In this document: positions 24,258 through 34,790 of the stretch, piece by piece | Layout: every line of letters starts with the position of its first letter | Numbering within the stretch: position 1 is the stretch's first letter | Assembly (NCBI GenBank): GCA_030544215.1 | Contig: JARZZO010000004.1 | Location: 20,634,501 to 20,698,500 of the forward strand | DNA from: Zantedeschia hybrid cultivar | Taxonomy: Eukaryota > Streptophyta > Magnoliopsida > Alismatales > Araceae | Reading direction: 5' to 3' | DNA: 64,000 nucleotides | The notes under the pieces: generated by a model | What the model saw: only the letters and a program-made list of their open reading frames with translations | Told to the model about the DNA's origin: nothing | The model's database searches: none | Program-made: the position numbers and the translations under genes

Positions 24258-26607
24258 TGTAACGACCCGCCACCCTATAATCGGGAATCCGATTACTAAA
24301 TGGGTACCGAATCATTAATTTGGGACCAAACCAGGATCTAGTAAGTCTGGGAAATAAATAATAAACTAAGCTAAACATTCACATCGCATTGATTTAAAAT
24401 AAAAGTGCAGGAATTAAAATTATTACAATGCGACTCGATACAGCAAATAATTATATTCTCCAACAGAAGGAAATAATTAAACATACAGGCCAAAGATAAA
24501 TAACAACTACATCGGGGCATACCCCGGAACAACCGCTGAAGGCACACCACCTGGCCGCACACGCCGCTCTAAGTCTGCTGGGAGTCCTCACCTGAAAACC
24601 GCAGGGGTGAGTCTCAAGACAAGACTCAGTAGGGATCCTTCGATCCCCACTGCCCACGCACACACCCACAAGTGTAAAGTACAGCTAACAGTAAAGTAAC
24701 AAGTATAGTGGCAGGTACGATATCTAATTCTCTACGTGAGAACACATGCGGTCGAAATATAATAATCATGCATATTCTAAGCCAACCGTTAGAAAACCCA
24801 CAACTGCCGTCTCGATAGAACTCGCCGACCGTGCAAACAACGGTGGGAAAAACCTCGACCCGCTGAGACCAAGGAGTAGCCCCTCGGATAGCACGCTCAC
24901 TACTCCGGCCCAACCGGCTCAGGTGACTACCCCTTCCCTCAGCATGAGTGACTCTCCGAATGTACCACTCCAACACCGGTACTAGCTGACCCCGGGGTTC
25001 ACCAGGTGACCCTCTCTCACTAGGCGTCACCCCGCCCACGCCCCCACCGGCGCTGTGCTCACGCCCCCACCAGCACAGGGTGATAAATCGCTACAATGTC
25101 ACTCTAGGTCCACAGTAACACAAAACCACCAAAACTCAGCACTGTACGATCCGGTCACGTGAAAAGTCCGCGATCGTATAACACACATGTGACACCATCC
25201 GGTCATGAAGAATCCATCTCCACCGGGTACACTAAAACATGCACTAACCATCATCTAACAGTATGAACACATTTTACTGGCATGAATTAGTGGAATTCTG
25301 TCTTGAATCGCGTCGCCCAAGGCCGACGCCATTCAAGCTCCGTGTATAGGTTCATAAAAATCAGTCTTCAGAATCTGGCCTTAAAAGGCGTCGACACCAG
25401 AGGACGCCGTTTAAAAGGCGTCGACATCCTCAGACGCCATTCAGCACAGAAAACCAGGATTTTCCGAAATCTTTAAAACAGGGGATTTCTGCCTTAAAAG
25501 GCGTCATGGCTACCCGACGCTATTTAAAATGCGTCGACCACCCATGACGTCTTTTAGTCCCAGAATCCCAAACTGGCAGACTCTCAGTCAGGCGATTCCT
25601 GTCTAAAAGGCGTCGTGATGGCCCGACGCCCTTTGAAAAGGCGTCGTCCATGCACGACGTCTTTCAACCTCAGGAACCAGAGTTGCCATGAGCCCGAGGG
25701 CTCCCCTTTTCAACCCAAACAGTCCCAAAATACCCAAAAACGGAGGAGAAAGAGGGGCACACAATCCATAGGAAATCACAATCATAGCAAATCCCCCATA
25801 TTATCAAAAGAACTCCTAAACATGCTCATTCTACCCCCCAAAACCAAGGATCCACAACATGCATAAACGGGAGAAAACATGGTTTAGACACAAAGCCGTG
25901 GGAACCGTCACCCTACCGGACACTCGAACGCCTCCGAGCTTCAAGCCGTCCGTCTGTCTCGCCCCACGCCGCCGCCGGTACCGCCGAGGTCGTCCTAGCC
26001 CTACCGTGACGTCGGCCGCCGTCCGGAGAGTAGAACGCCGCAGTGGAAGTGGAGGTGGTAGGGGTAGGAGCCAGGTAGAGGATGGAGTGGAGGGAGAGGC
26101 GAAATGGTGTGAGGAAAAGAGGGAGGAGGAGGGGGTCGCCGCCGTCGCCGGAGGAGAAGGAGAGAAGGAAAGTAGGAGAAAAGGAGGGAAAGAAGGAGGG
26201 CTCGCGGGGTTAACCAGAAATTGGCTAAAAACGCGTCGACATGCACGGACGCCTATCAGGTGACATGACGGCCGCTCTGACAAGATTCTGAAACGCGTCG
26301 TCCTTCACAGACGCCATTCAGACAACTTGTCAGGGCCGTACTCTGACACACCCAGAGTCTCAGTCTAAAAGGCGTCGACCCACACGGACGCCGTTCAGAC
26401 GACCTGACAGGGCCGTACTCTCGCGGTCCAAAGTCAGTCCACGTGGCACCCACGTGCCAGAACCTGAAACGCGTCTGCCACGGCGGACGCCGTTTAAAAC
26501 GCGTCTTGGGGTCCTGACGCGATTCGACTCAGAACCCCCGCCCCTCACCAGGTCCAGAACTACAGGGCCCGACCCGAAAACCGGATCCGAAAGTCTCGGT
26601 CCTTACA
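24258..26607 (-). repeat. 3' LTR of the chromovirus element
   Basis: Starts TGTAACGACCC and ends GTCCTTACA on the plus strand and is 2350 bp, the same length as its partner. It contains twelve quasi-palindromic GCGTC/GACGC units and a C/T-rich (minus strand) stretch near 26090-26200. The polypurine tract abuts it at 26608-26620. Confidence 0.95.
25302..26528. repeat. Array of twelve GCGTC/GACGC quasi-palindromes, 3' LTR
   Basis: Units lie at 25302-25337, 25381-25412, 25411-25443, 25494-25527, 25526-25556, 25604-25634, 25634-25665, 26225-26259, 26288-26321, 26365-26398, 26464-26497 and 26493-26528. The first pairs CTTGAATCGCGTCG with CGACGCCATTCAAG at 13 of 14 positions across an 8-nt spacer. 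Four pairs of neighbours abut or overlap by a few bases at their AT-rich ends. Spacers differ in sequence, whereas stems are conserved. Confidence 0.9.
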
Positions 26608-26620
26608 TTCTCCCCCCCTT
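26608..26620 (-). other. Polypurine tract of the chromovirus element
   Basis: The minus strand reads AAGGGGGGGAGAA immediately before the 3' LTR, the expected RNase H-resistant primer for plus-strand DNA synthesis. Confidence 0.9.
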
Positions 26621-26695
26621 AAAAGAAATTTCGCCCTCGAAATTGACTGCTAGGAATAACAAGGTCACAACGGGGATACAAGTTCACCGGGATAC

Positions 26696-29600
26696 TTACG
26701 AGAAGAGGTAAGGAAATTGCTCCCGCATCTCATCCTCTCGCTCCCAGGTTGCCTCACCTCCGGAGCGGTACTGCCAAATCACCTTGACCAACGGTACGAC
26801 CTTGTTCCGCAAGACCTGATCTCTGCGATCTTCAATACGAACAGGATACTCTGGAAATGACAAATCCTCAGCGACCTCCAACTCTGAAAAATCCAACACA
26901 TGGGACGGATCCTGAACGTACTTCCTTAGCAAGGACACGTGGAACACATCGTGCACTCCTGCAAGACTGGGCGGCAAGGCCAGCTGATACGCGGTTTCCC
27001 CAATTCGAGCAAGAATGGGAAAAGGTCCAATATATCGCGGACTCAGCTTGCCTCGCTTCCCGAATCTTATCACACCCTTGGAGGGTGAGACTCGGAGAAA
27101 CACGTGGTCCCCAACCTCAAATTCAAGTGGTCTCCGACGGATATCAGCATAACTCTTCTATCTGTTCTGTGCTGCGGTCAACCTCTGCCGAACCGTCCTG
27201 GCAATCTCAGCACACTACTGCACTAACTCAGGTCCTGCTATCTGCCTCTCACCGATCTCGGACCAACACACCGGAGATCGACACGGCCGCCCATACAAAG
27301 CCTCATAAGGCGCCATGCCGATGCTAGAATGATAGCTGTTGTTGTAGGCAAATTCCACGGTGGACAAGTGTTGTTCCCACGAACCTCTCCAGTCTAGGCA
27401 ACACGCCCTGAGCATATCCTCCAAGGTCTAAATAGTCCTCTCCGACTGCCCGTCAGTCTCTGGATGGTAGGCCGAGCTGAAAGCCAACTGAGTTCCCAAC
27501 GCCTGCTGAAAGCTCTTCCAGAATCTGGAAGTAAACCTCGGATCTCGATCCGATACAATGGACAAGGGTATCCCGTGCAGAGATATAATCCGGTCCACAA
27601 ACAACTTAGCCAGCTTGCCGACCGACCAGTCCTTCCTAATGGCTAGGAAGTGTGCCGACTTGATCAGCCGATCAACGATAACCCAGATAGCGTCTCTCCT
27701 GCTAGGGGATGCAGGCAATCCCATTACAAAGTCCATCGTCACATGCTCCCATTTCCACTCAGGAATCGGTAAGGGCTGCAGCAACCCTCCTGGTCTCTGA
27801 TGCTCGGCTTTAACCTGCTGGCATGTCATACATCTAGCCACATACTCAGCCACATCTCTTTTCATACCGGGCCACCAGAAGTGCCTCCTCAAACAGTGAT
27901 ACATCTTTGTTGTCCCGGGATGCACAGCATACCACGAACGGTGCGCTTCATCAAGAACACATCTGCGCACGTCTTCCTCAGTCGGGACATAGAGTCTGCC
28001 TCTGAATCTGACGGTACCATCATCCCACAACTCAACCTCAGGCCTCTGGAGAATCTGCGGTAACTCAGCATCTGCCCTTTGAGCCTCAATCACAGCATGG
28101 TACACAGCCGGTCTCACAGTCAGGCTGACAAGCACTGCTCTATCCTCTTCACGTGGAACCCTAAAGGAGGATTCCACCACCTGCTCAAATAATTTCCACT
28201 CCCGAATCATGAGGTATGACATGACCGTCTTCCGACTCAAAGCGTCTGCCATCACATTCGCCTTGCCCGGATGGTAAGAAAGGTCGAAGTCATAATCCTT
28301 CATAAACTCCATCCACCTCCGCTGCCTCAGATTCAGGTCTCTCTGAGTGAACACATATTTCAGACTCTTGTGATCTGTAAAAGCTTGGAATTTTTCTCCG
28401 TATAAGTAATGCCTCCAGATCTTCAGTGCAAACACCACAGCTGCAAGCTCCAAATCATGAGTAGGATAGTTCTCTTCATGCCTCTTCAGCTGCCGAGAAG
28501 CATAAGCAACTACCCTGCCATGCTGCATAAGGACTGCTCCCAAACCTCGACGGGACGCATCTGAGTAAACCACAAATCCACCTGACCCAGATGGAAGCAC
28601 CAACACTGGGGCTGACGTGAGACGAGTTTTTAGCTCAATAAAGCTCTGCTCACAATCCTCAGTCCATACGAAACGAACTCCCTTTCGAGTCAACCTCGAC
28701 AAGGGGGCCGCTATCGAAGAGAATCCCTGAACAAACCGCCTGTAATAACCGGCAAGCCCCAGAAAACTCCTGATCTCAGTCACTGAAGTCGGCCTGCTCC
28801 AGTCCATCACTGCCTCTATCTTGGCTGGATCCACTGCGATGCCTTCACCAGAAATAACGTGCCCAAGGAAGTGCACCTCGTTCAGCCAAAATTCGCATTT
28901 GCTGAACTTGGCGTAAAGTTGGTGTTCTCTCAGAACCTGCAACACTGCCCGAAGATGAGCAGCGTGCTCTTCCTCAGAAGAAGAATAGATCAGAATGTCA
29001 TCAACAAACACAACCACAAACTGGTCCAGGTAGGTCCTGAAGACTCGGTTCATCAGATCCATAAAGGCCGCCGGAGCATTGGTTAAGCCGAAGGGCATAA
29101 CCAAAAACTCATAATGCCCATACCGAGTCCTGAAAGCCGTCTTACTAACATCCACATCCCTGATTCTCATCTGATAATACCCAGATCTTAGATCGATCTT
29201 GGAAAACACCCTCGCTGTCTGCAACTGATCCATCAAATCGTCGATCCTAGGAAGCGGGTACTTATTCTTTATTGTCACTTGGTTCAGCTGCCTATAATCG
29301 ATGCACAATCTCAAGGAACCATCCTTCTTCCTGACAAACAGAACTGGGGCACCCCAAGGAGACGTACTGGGACGAATGAAACCCTTATTCAGCAACTCCT
29401 GCAGTTCCGCCTTCAACTCAGCGAGTTCGGCTGGCGCCATCCGATACGGGGCCTTAGATAAAGGCGTCGTACCTGGTGCAAGCTCGATGGTAAACTCAAC
29501 CTCTCGCTGAGGAGGAAGGCCAGGCAGCTCCTCAGGAAAAACATCTACGAAATCACAAACAACAGGCACCTCCCAAAGACTGGGACTAGCACGAACATCA

Positions 29601-31219
29601 GAAACAACAACAGAGGCTAAGAAAGCCTCGCAGCCACCAGCAAGCAACCTCCGCGCCTTAAAGGCAGAAATGAGAATACCTCGAGAAGAAAGCCTAATAC
29701 CTTGGAAGAAGAAGGTCGGGATGTCCGGAATAGAGAAGCGCACCCTCTTCCTGTGGCAGTCCACCTCCGCATAAAAGGCTTCCAACCAATCCATACCCAG
29801 GATGATATCAAAATCACGGATACCAAGTACAATCAACTGGGCAGGTAGCACATGACCCTCAATGGTCAAGGGAACATTCCTCAAACAATTATAAGATATC
29901 ATGAAGTCTCCAGAAGGAACCTCAACCATCAGACCATCAGACAACTCAACAATGGGTGCAGAAAGAATGTCTAGGAACTTCTCGGAAATAAAAGAATGCG
30001 AAACACCTGAATCGATCAACACATGCGCAGAGTTCCCAAGGACAGAGAGTGTACCTTCCACCAAGTTGGACGCGCGAGCCTCCCTCCTGGTGATAGCCAG
30101 CACTCTCCCCTGAGTCCTCGGCTTCTTCTGATCGCCATGACCCTGCCCCTGACTATGCCCCTGCGGGCACTGCCTTGCCAGGTGGCCCTGTTGGCCGCAA
30201 GAAAAACACCTCCTGGGAAGAGTGGGACACTGAGTCCCGCCATGAGCACCACCACACTGCTGACAAACAGCCGGAAGCCTCTGAGCTGGCTCCTGCTGTG
30301 CACTGGATGCAGACTGACTCTGCTGACCCTGCCTGGGCCTGCTGCTGCCGCTGCTGCCACTACTGCTGCCACCACCCCTAAAGAATCTCCTGAATCGGGA
30401 GCCGAGAGAAGACGATCCCGATCCGACAGAAGGAGCCGGTGCCGCTGCCTTACCCCTGCCTCGCGCTGGCCCCTGAACAGTCTGCCCTCTCTCCCGGGCC
30501 GACTGGATCTGCTGAGCCTCTACAGCTGCTGCACGCCTAACTGCTGACGCCAAGTCTGTACAACAATGGGACGCCACGAAGTTCCTCAAACTGAGCCTAA
30601 GCCCATCCACAAACCTCTCCGTGCGACGCACCTCGTCCTCAGATATAAAAGGCACGAACCGTCCCAGCGAAACAAACTTCGCCTCGTACTCAAGTACCGT
30701 CATACTCCCCTGCGTCAGGTCCATAAACTCCCTCTCCTTGGCTCGCTGGACATGTCTAGGGAAATATTGTGCATTGAACTCCTTGACAAAGGTCTCCCAA
30801 GAAATTTCCCTAAGACTCCTGTCCCCATAAGATAAACTCTTCAGCGCGGTCCACCAGTCATAGGCGCTATCCTTCAGCATGAAGGTAGCCAGCGGGGTCC
30901 TCTCTACTGCTGCACAGTCCATAGTATCAAAAGTCTTCTCAATCTCTCTAAGCCAATGAATGGCCTCGTCAGGGTCGGGACGACCGGTGAAGTGAGGTGG
31001 CCTCAGCTTCAAGAACCTCTCGAGTGTAGCTGTGGTCCCTCCCCGAGTACTAGAACCCTCGCTAGGATCTCGAGTCTGATATCGAGCCATAGTGTCCATC
31101 ATGGCCTCCATAAACTGCTCAACACTCGGCCTCCCTGCCTCGGACCCACTGGGGACATCTCCCCGCTCTCGAATAACTGGCATCCTCTTCCTGGGAGCCA
31201 TCCACTCGCCTACAATCAA
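26696..31219 (-). pseudogene. Gag-Pol polyprotein of the chromovirus, three in-frame TAG codons
   Basis: One frame runs from 31219 (or, more likely, the second Met at 31201, MAPRKRMPV) to the stop at 26696. Rough residues in the 1263-codon open part are: Gag core 65-215; zinc knuckle CFSCGQQGHLARQC about 338-351; protease LIDSGVSHSF about 400-480; RT about 600-770 with FVDDILIYS; RNase H about 880-995 with YSDAS and DHKSLKYV; integrase from about 1090, with Asp in VTMDFV, Asp in IVSDRDPRF and Glu in DGQSERTI. TAG stops at 27428-27430, 27215-27217 and 27158-27160 interrupt the integrase C-terminal region. After them comes a chromodomain-like tail (VIWQYRSGGEATWERED). There are no frameshifts. 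DSGV in place of DSGA at the protease is a minor change. Confidence 0.95.
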
Positions 31220-31335
31220 AAGTTCTAATTAGAGTCCTAAAACCTATGCTACCGCCGTGCCTGTACGGGATAATGTATTTATTTGCCGAATTTCCAACAT
31301 TTAACTTAGTTATTTATTTATTTGCCAGACCGTAT

Positions 31336-31347
31336 GCTCTGATACCA
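31336..31347 (-). other. Primer-binding site for initiator tRNA-Met
   Basis: The minus strand reads TGGTATCAGAGC two bases after the 5' LTR. It complements the 3' end of initiator tRNA-Met, the usual primer of this type of element. Confidence 0.95.
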
Positions 31348-31349
31348 AC

Positions 31350-33699
31350 TGTAACGACCCGCCACCCTATAATTGGGAATCCAATTACTAAATGGGTACC
31401 GAATCATTAATTTGGGACCAAACCAGGATCTAGTAAGTCTGGGAAATAAATAATAAACTAAGCTAAACATTCACATCGCATTGATTTAAAATAAAAGTGC
31501 AGGAATTAAAATTATTACAATGCGACTCGATACAGCAAATAATTACATTCTCCAACAGAAGGAAATAATTAAACATACAGGCCAAAGATAAATAACAACT
31601 ACATCGGGGCATACCCCGGAACAACCGCTGAAGGCACACCACCCGGCCGCACACGCCGCTCTAAGTCTGCTGGGAGTCCTCACCTGAAAACCGCAGGGGT
31701 GAGTCTCAAGACAAGACTCAGTAGGGATCTTTCGATCCCCACTGCCCACGCACACACCCACAAGTGTAAAGTACAGCTAACAGTAAAGTAACAAGTGTAG
31801 TGGCAGGTACGATATCTAATTCTCTACGTGAGAACACATGCGGTCGAAATATAATAATCATGCATATTCTAAGCCAACCGTTAGAAAACCCACAACTGCC
31901 GTCTCGATAGAACTCGCCGACCGTGCAAACAACGGTGGGAAAAACCTCGACCCGCTGAGACCAAGGAGTAGCCCCTCGGATAGCACGCTCACTACTCCGG
32001 CCCAACCGGCTCAGGTGACTACCCCTTCCCTCAGCATGAGTGACTCTCCGAATGTACCACTCCAACACCGGTACTAGCTGACCCCGGGGTTCACCAGGTG
32101 ACCCTCTCTCACTAGGCGTCACCCCGCCCACGCCCCCACCGGCGCTGTGCTCACGCCCCCACCAGCACAGGGTGATAAATCGCTACAATGTCACTCCAGG
32201 TCCACAGTAACACAAAACTACCAAAACTCAGCACTGTACGATCCGGTCACGTGAAAAGTCCGCGATCGTATAACACACATGTGACACCATCCGGTCATGA
32301 AGAATCCATCTCCACCGGGTACACTAAAACATGCACTAACCATCATCTAACAGTATGAACACATTTTACTGGCATGAATTAGTGGAATTCTGTCTTGAAT
32401 CGCGTCGCCCAAGGCCGACGCCATTCAAGCTCCGTGTATAGGTTCATAAAAATCAGTCCTCAGAATCTGGCGTTAAAAGGCGTCGACACCAGAGGACGCC
32501 GTTTAAAAGGCGTCGACATCCTCAGACGCCATTCAGCACAGAAAACCAGGATTTTCCGAAATCTTTAAAACAGGGGATTTCTGCCTTAAAAGGCGTCATG
32601 GCTACCCGACGCTATTCAAAACGCGTCGACCACCCATGACGTCTTTTAGTCCCAGAATCCCAAACTGGCAGACTCTCAGTCAGGCGATTCCTGTCTAAAA
32701 GGCGTCGTGATGGCCCGACGCCCTTTGAAAAGGCGTCGTCCATGCACGACGTCTTTCAACCTCATGAACCAGAGTTGCCATGAGCCCGAGGGCTCCCCTT
32801 TTCAACCCAAACAGTCCCAAAATACCCAAAAACGGAGGAGAAAGAGGGGCACACAATCCATAGGAAATCACAATCATAGCAAATCCCCCATATTATCAAA
32901 AGAACTCCTAAACATGCTCATTCTACCCCCCAAAACCAAGGATCCACAACATGCATAAACGGGGGAAAACATGGTTTAGACACAAAGCCGTGGGAACCGT
33001 CACCCTACCGGACACTCGAACGCCTCCGAGCTTCAAGCCGTCCGTCTGTCTCGCCCCACGCCGCCGCCGGTACCGCCGAGGTCGTCCTAGCCCTACCGTG
33101 ACGTCGGCCGCCGTCCGGAGAGTAGAACGCCGCAGTGGAAGTGGAGGTGGTAGGGGTAGGAGCCAGGTAGAGGATGGAGTGGAGGGAGAGGCGAAATGGT
33201 GTAAGGAAAAGAGGGAGGAGGAGGGGGTCGCCGCCGTCGCCGGAGGAGAAGGAGAGAAGGAAAGTAGGAGAAAATGAGGGAAAGAAGGAGGGCTCGCGGG
33301 GTTAACCAAAAACTGGCTAAAAATGCGTCGACATGCACGGACGCCTATCAGGTGACATGACGGCTGCTCTGACAAGATTCTGAAACGCGTCGTCCTTCAC
33401 AGACGCCATTCAGACAACTTGTCAGGGCCGTACTCTGACACACCCAGAGTCTCAGTCTAAAAGGCGTCGACCCACACGGACGCCGTTCAGACGACCTGAC
33501 AGGGCCGTACTCTCGCGGTCCAAAGTCAGTCCACGTGGCACCCACGTGCCAGAACCTGAAACGCGTCTGCCACGGCGGACGCCGTTTAAAACGCGTCTTG
33601 GGGTCCTGACGCGATTCGACTCAGAACCCCCGCCCCTCACCAGGGCCAGAACTACAGGGCCAGACCCGAAAACCGGATCCGAAAGTCTCGGTCCTTACA
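31350..33699 (-). repeat. 5' LTR of the chromovirus element
   Basis: The 2350-bp partner of 24258-26607, with about 22 differences by eye. It repeats the twelve palindromic units at an offset of 7092 bases (32394-33620). Its right edge abuts the second CTAAT copy. It should carry the promoter of the element, but I cannot point to a convincing TATA box. Confidence 0.95.
32394..33620. repeat. Array of twelve GCGTC/GACGC quasi-palindromes, 5' LTR
   Basis: The same twelve units as in the 3' LTR. Differences such as GCTATTTAAAATGCGTC against GCTATTCAAAACGCGTC fall inside the stems and are transitions. Confidence 0.9.
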
Positions 33700-33704
33700 C
33701 TAAT

Positions 33705-33945
33705 TGAGACATTAATGAGCTTATTGGGCCTGATTTAACTCAACTAATGACTTACCATTCTAAATATATTATTAAATAAATATTAAATATATTTAAATTA
33801 TTTTAGTCTATTATTTAATTTAACTAGGCTCAATAAATCCTTAATGGGCTTAAATAAATCTAATTGGACTTTATTTAATTAAATTAGAAAATGGGCCTAA
33901 TAAGTCCAAGTCAATTAATTAAATAATATGGGTTTGAAGTCTAGG
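33705..33945 (-). other. Continuation of the old LTR-like sequence
   Basis: AT-rich non-coding DNA right of the CTAAT duplication. It is the other side of the insertion site that begins at 24257 and ends abruptly at a truncated LTR of another family. Confidence 0.45.
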
Positions 33946-34694
33946 GTATAATAGTGTCGGTGTGAGAGCGGCACAGTGATGTCTAAGAGGCGAGGGTCAC
34001 TGGATATACCTCGGGATAGTAGACAGTGCCAGTGTGGGAGTGACATATTGCGGAGCTTCATCACTCTTGTGGCTGGGCAGAGGTAGAACCACCCAGGGCC
34101 AGGTAGGTCGGAATAGTCTAGGGCTATGCGAGGGGTTGTTACTTTGTCTCAGCGGGCCAACATTTATTGATTGCAGTTTTATAGTTACTTTTGTATGTTT
34201 ACTTTTCAGCTATGTGGTTTATGTACTATTTTATTGGACACATTGCTTGTCTATCTCTTCACGGTTTATAGTTGTGTGTGGGGGAGATGGGGATCGTGGG
34301 ATCCCTATTGAGCCCATTTTCCAGTGTGGCTCATTCCCTATGTTTTCAGGTGAGGGTTCTCGATGGATGTAGAGGTTTTGAGAGTTGTTTGGAGTTGTGC
34401 GCTAGCAACCTTTTGTTTCGAGATATGCCTTGATGTAGCTGTACTATTTTTCTTATATGCATTTATATTTCCTTTCTGTTGTGGATAATGTATTTAATTG
34501 CTGAGTCAAGTCGGACTGTAATACAATTTACTTCCTGCACTCTCTACTTTACAGTTCAATATTTAGTTGCTTGTTTAGCTTAGTTTATCACTTATTACCC
34601 GGACTTTCCTTGTGATCCTGGTAAGGTCCATAAATAACAAACTAACACCCATTTAATAATTAGATCTCCGATTATAGGATAGTGGATCTTTACA
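33946..34694 (+). mobile_element. Truncated LTR of the chromovirus superfamily
   Basis: The block follows the last 750-850 bases of the solo LTR at 1125-3192: GTGTGGGAGTGACA near 34031, GGGGATCGTGGGATCCCTA near 34289, and an end ATTATAGGATAGTGGATCTTTACA near 34671-34694. The first two thirds of the LTR, including the palindrome array, are missing, and no TSD is seen. It is diverged and old. Confidence 0.65.
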
Positions 34695-34790
34695 ATGTGT
34701 ATTTCCTTTATCCTTGAAGAATATTCACCATTATGTTTTCAAATATTGCCTTAGCTTGATTGTTGGACTGTCCATTAAACCCGAAAAGCA

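Larger units (their letters stand above)
24258..33699 (-). mobile_element. Nearly intact chromovirus-type Ty3/gypsy retrotransposon
   Basis: Two 2350-bp LTRs (24258-26607 and 31350-33699) flank one minus-strand gag-pol frame. The element is bounded by a perfect 5-bp target duplication CTAAT (24253-24257 and 33700-33704). The primer-binding site complements initiator tRNA-Met, and a polypurine tract abuts the other LTR. By eye the LTRs differ at about 22 positions (about 1%), mostly transitions, which indicates a recent insertion. The chromodomain-like C-terminus and long LTRs fit the Del/Tekay clade of chromoviruses. Three TAG codons near the end of integrase are the only disabling lesions I see. 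Confidence 0.95.

Noticed and set aside
25831..26283. Frames of up to 150 codons inside the chromovirus LTRs (also 32923-33375)
   Set aside because: They lie in LTR sequence, consist of low-complexity Pro/Ser/Arg and are present in both LTR copies.
26365..26398. Palindromic repeat array considered as CRISPR
   Set aside because: The conserved parts are inverted stems with short 8-10 nt spacers, in eukaryotic LTRs. No cas genes or 25-40 nt spacers are present.
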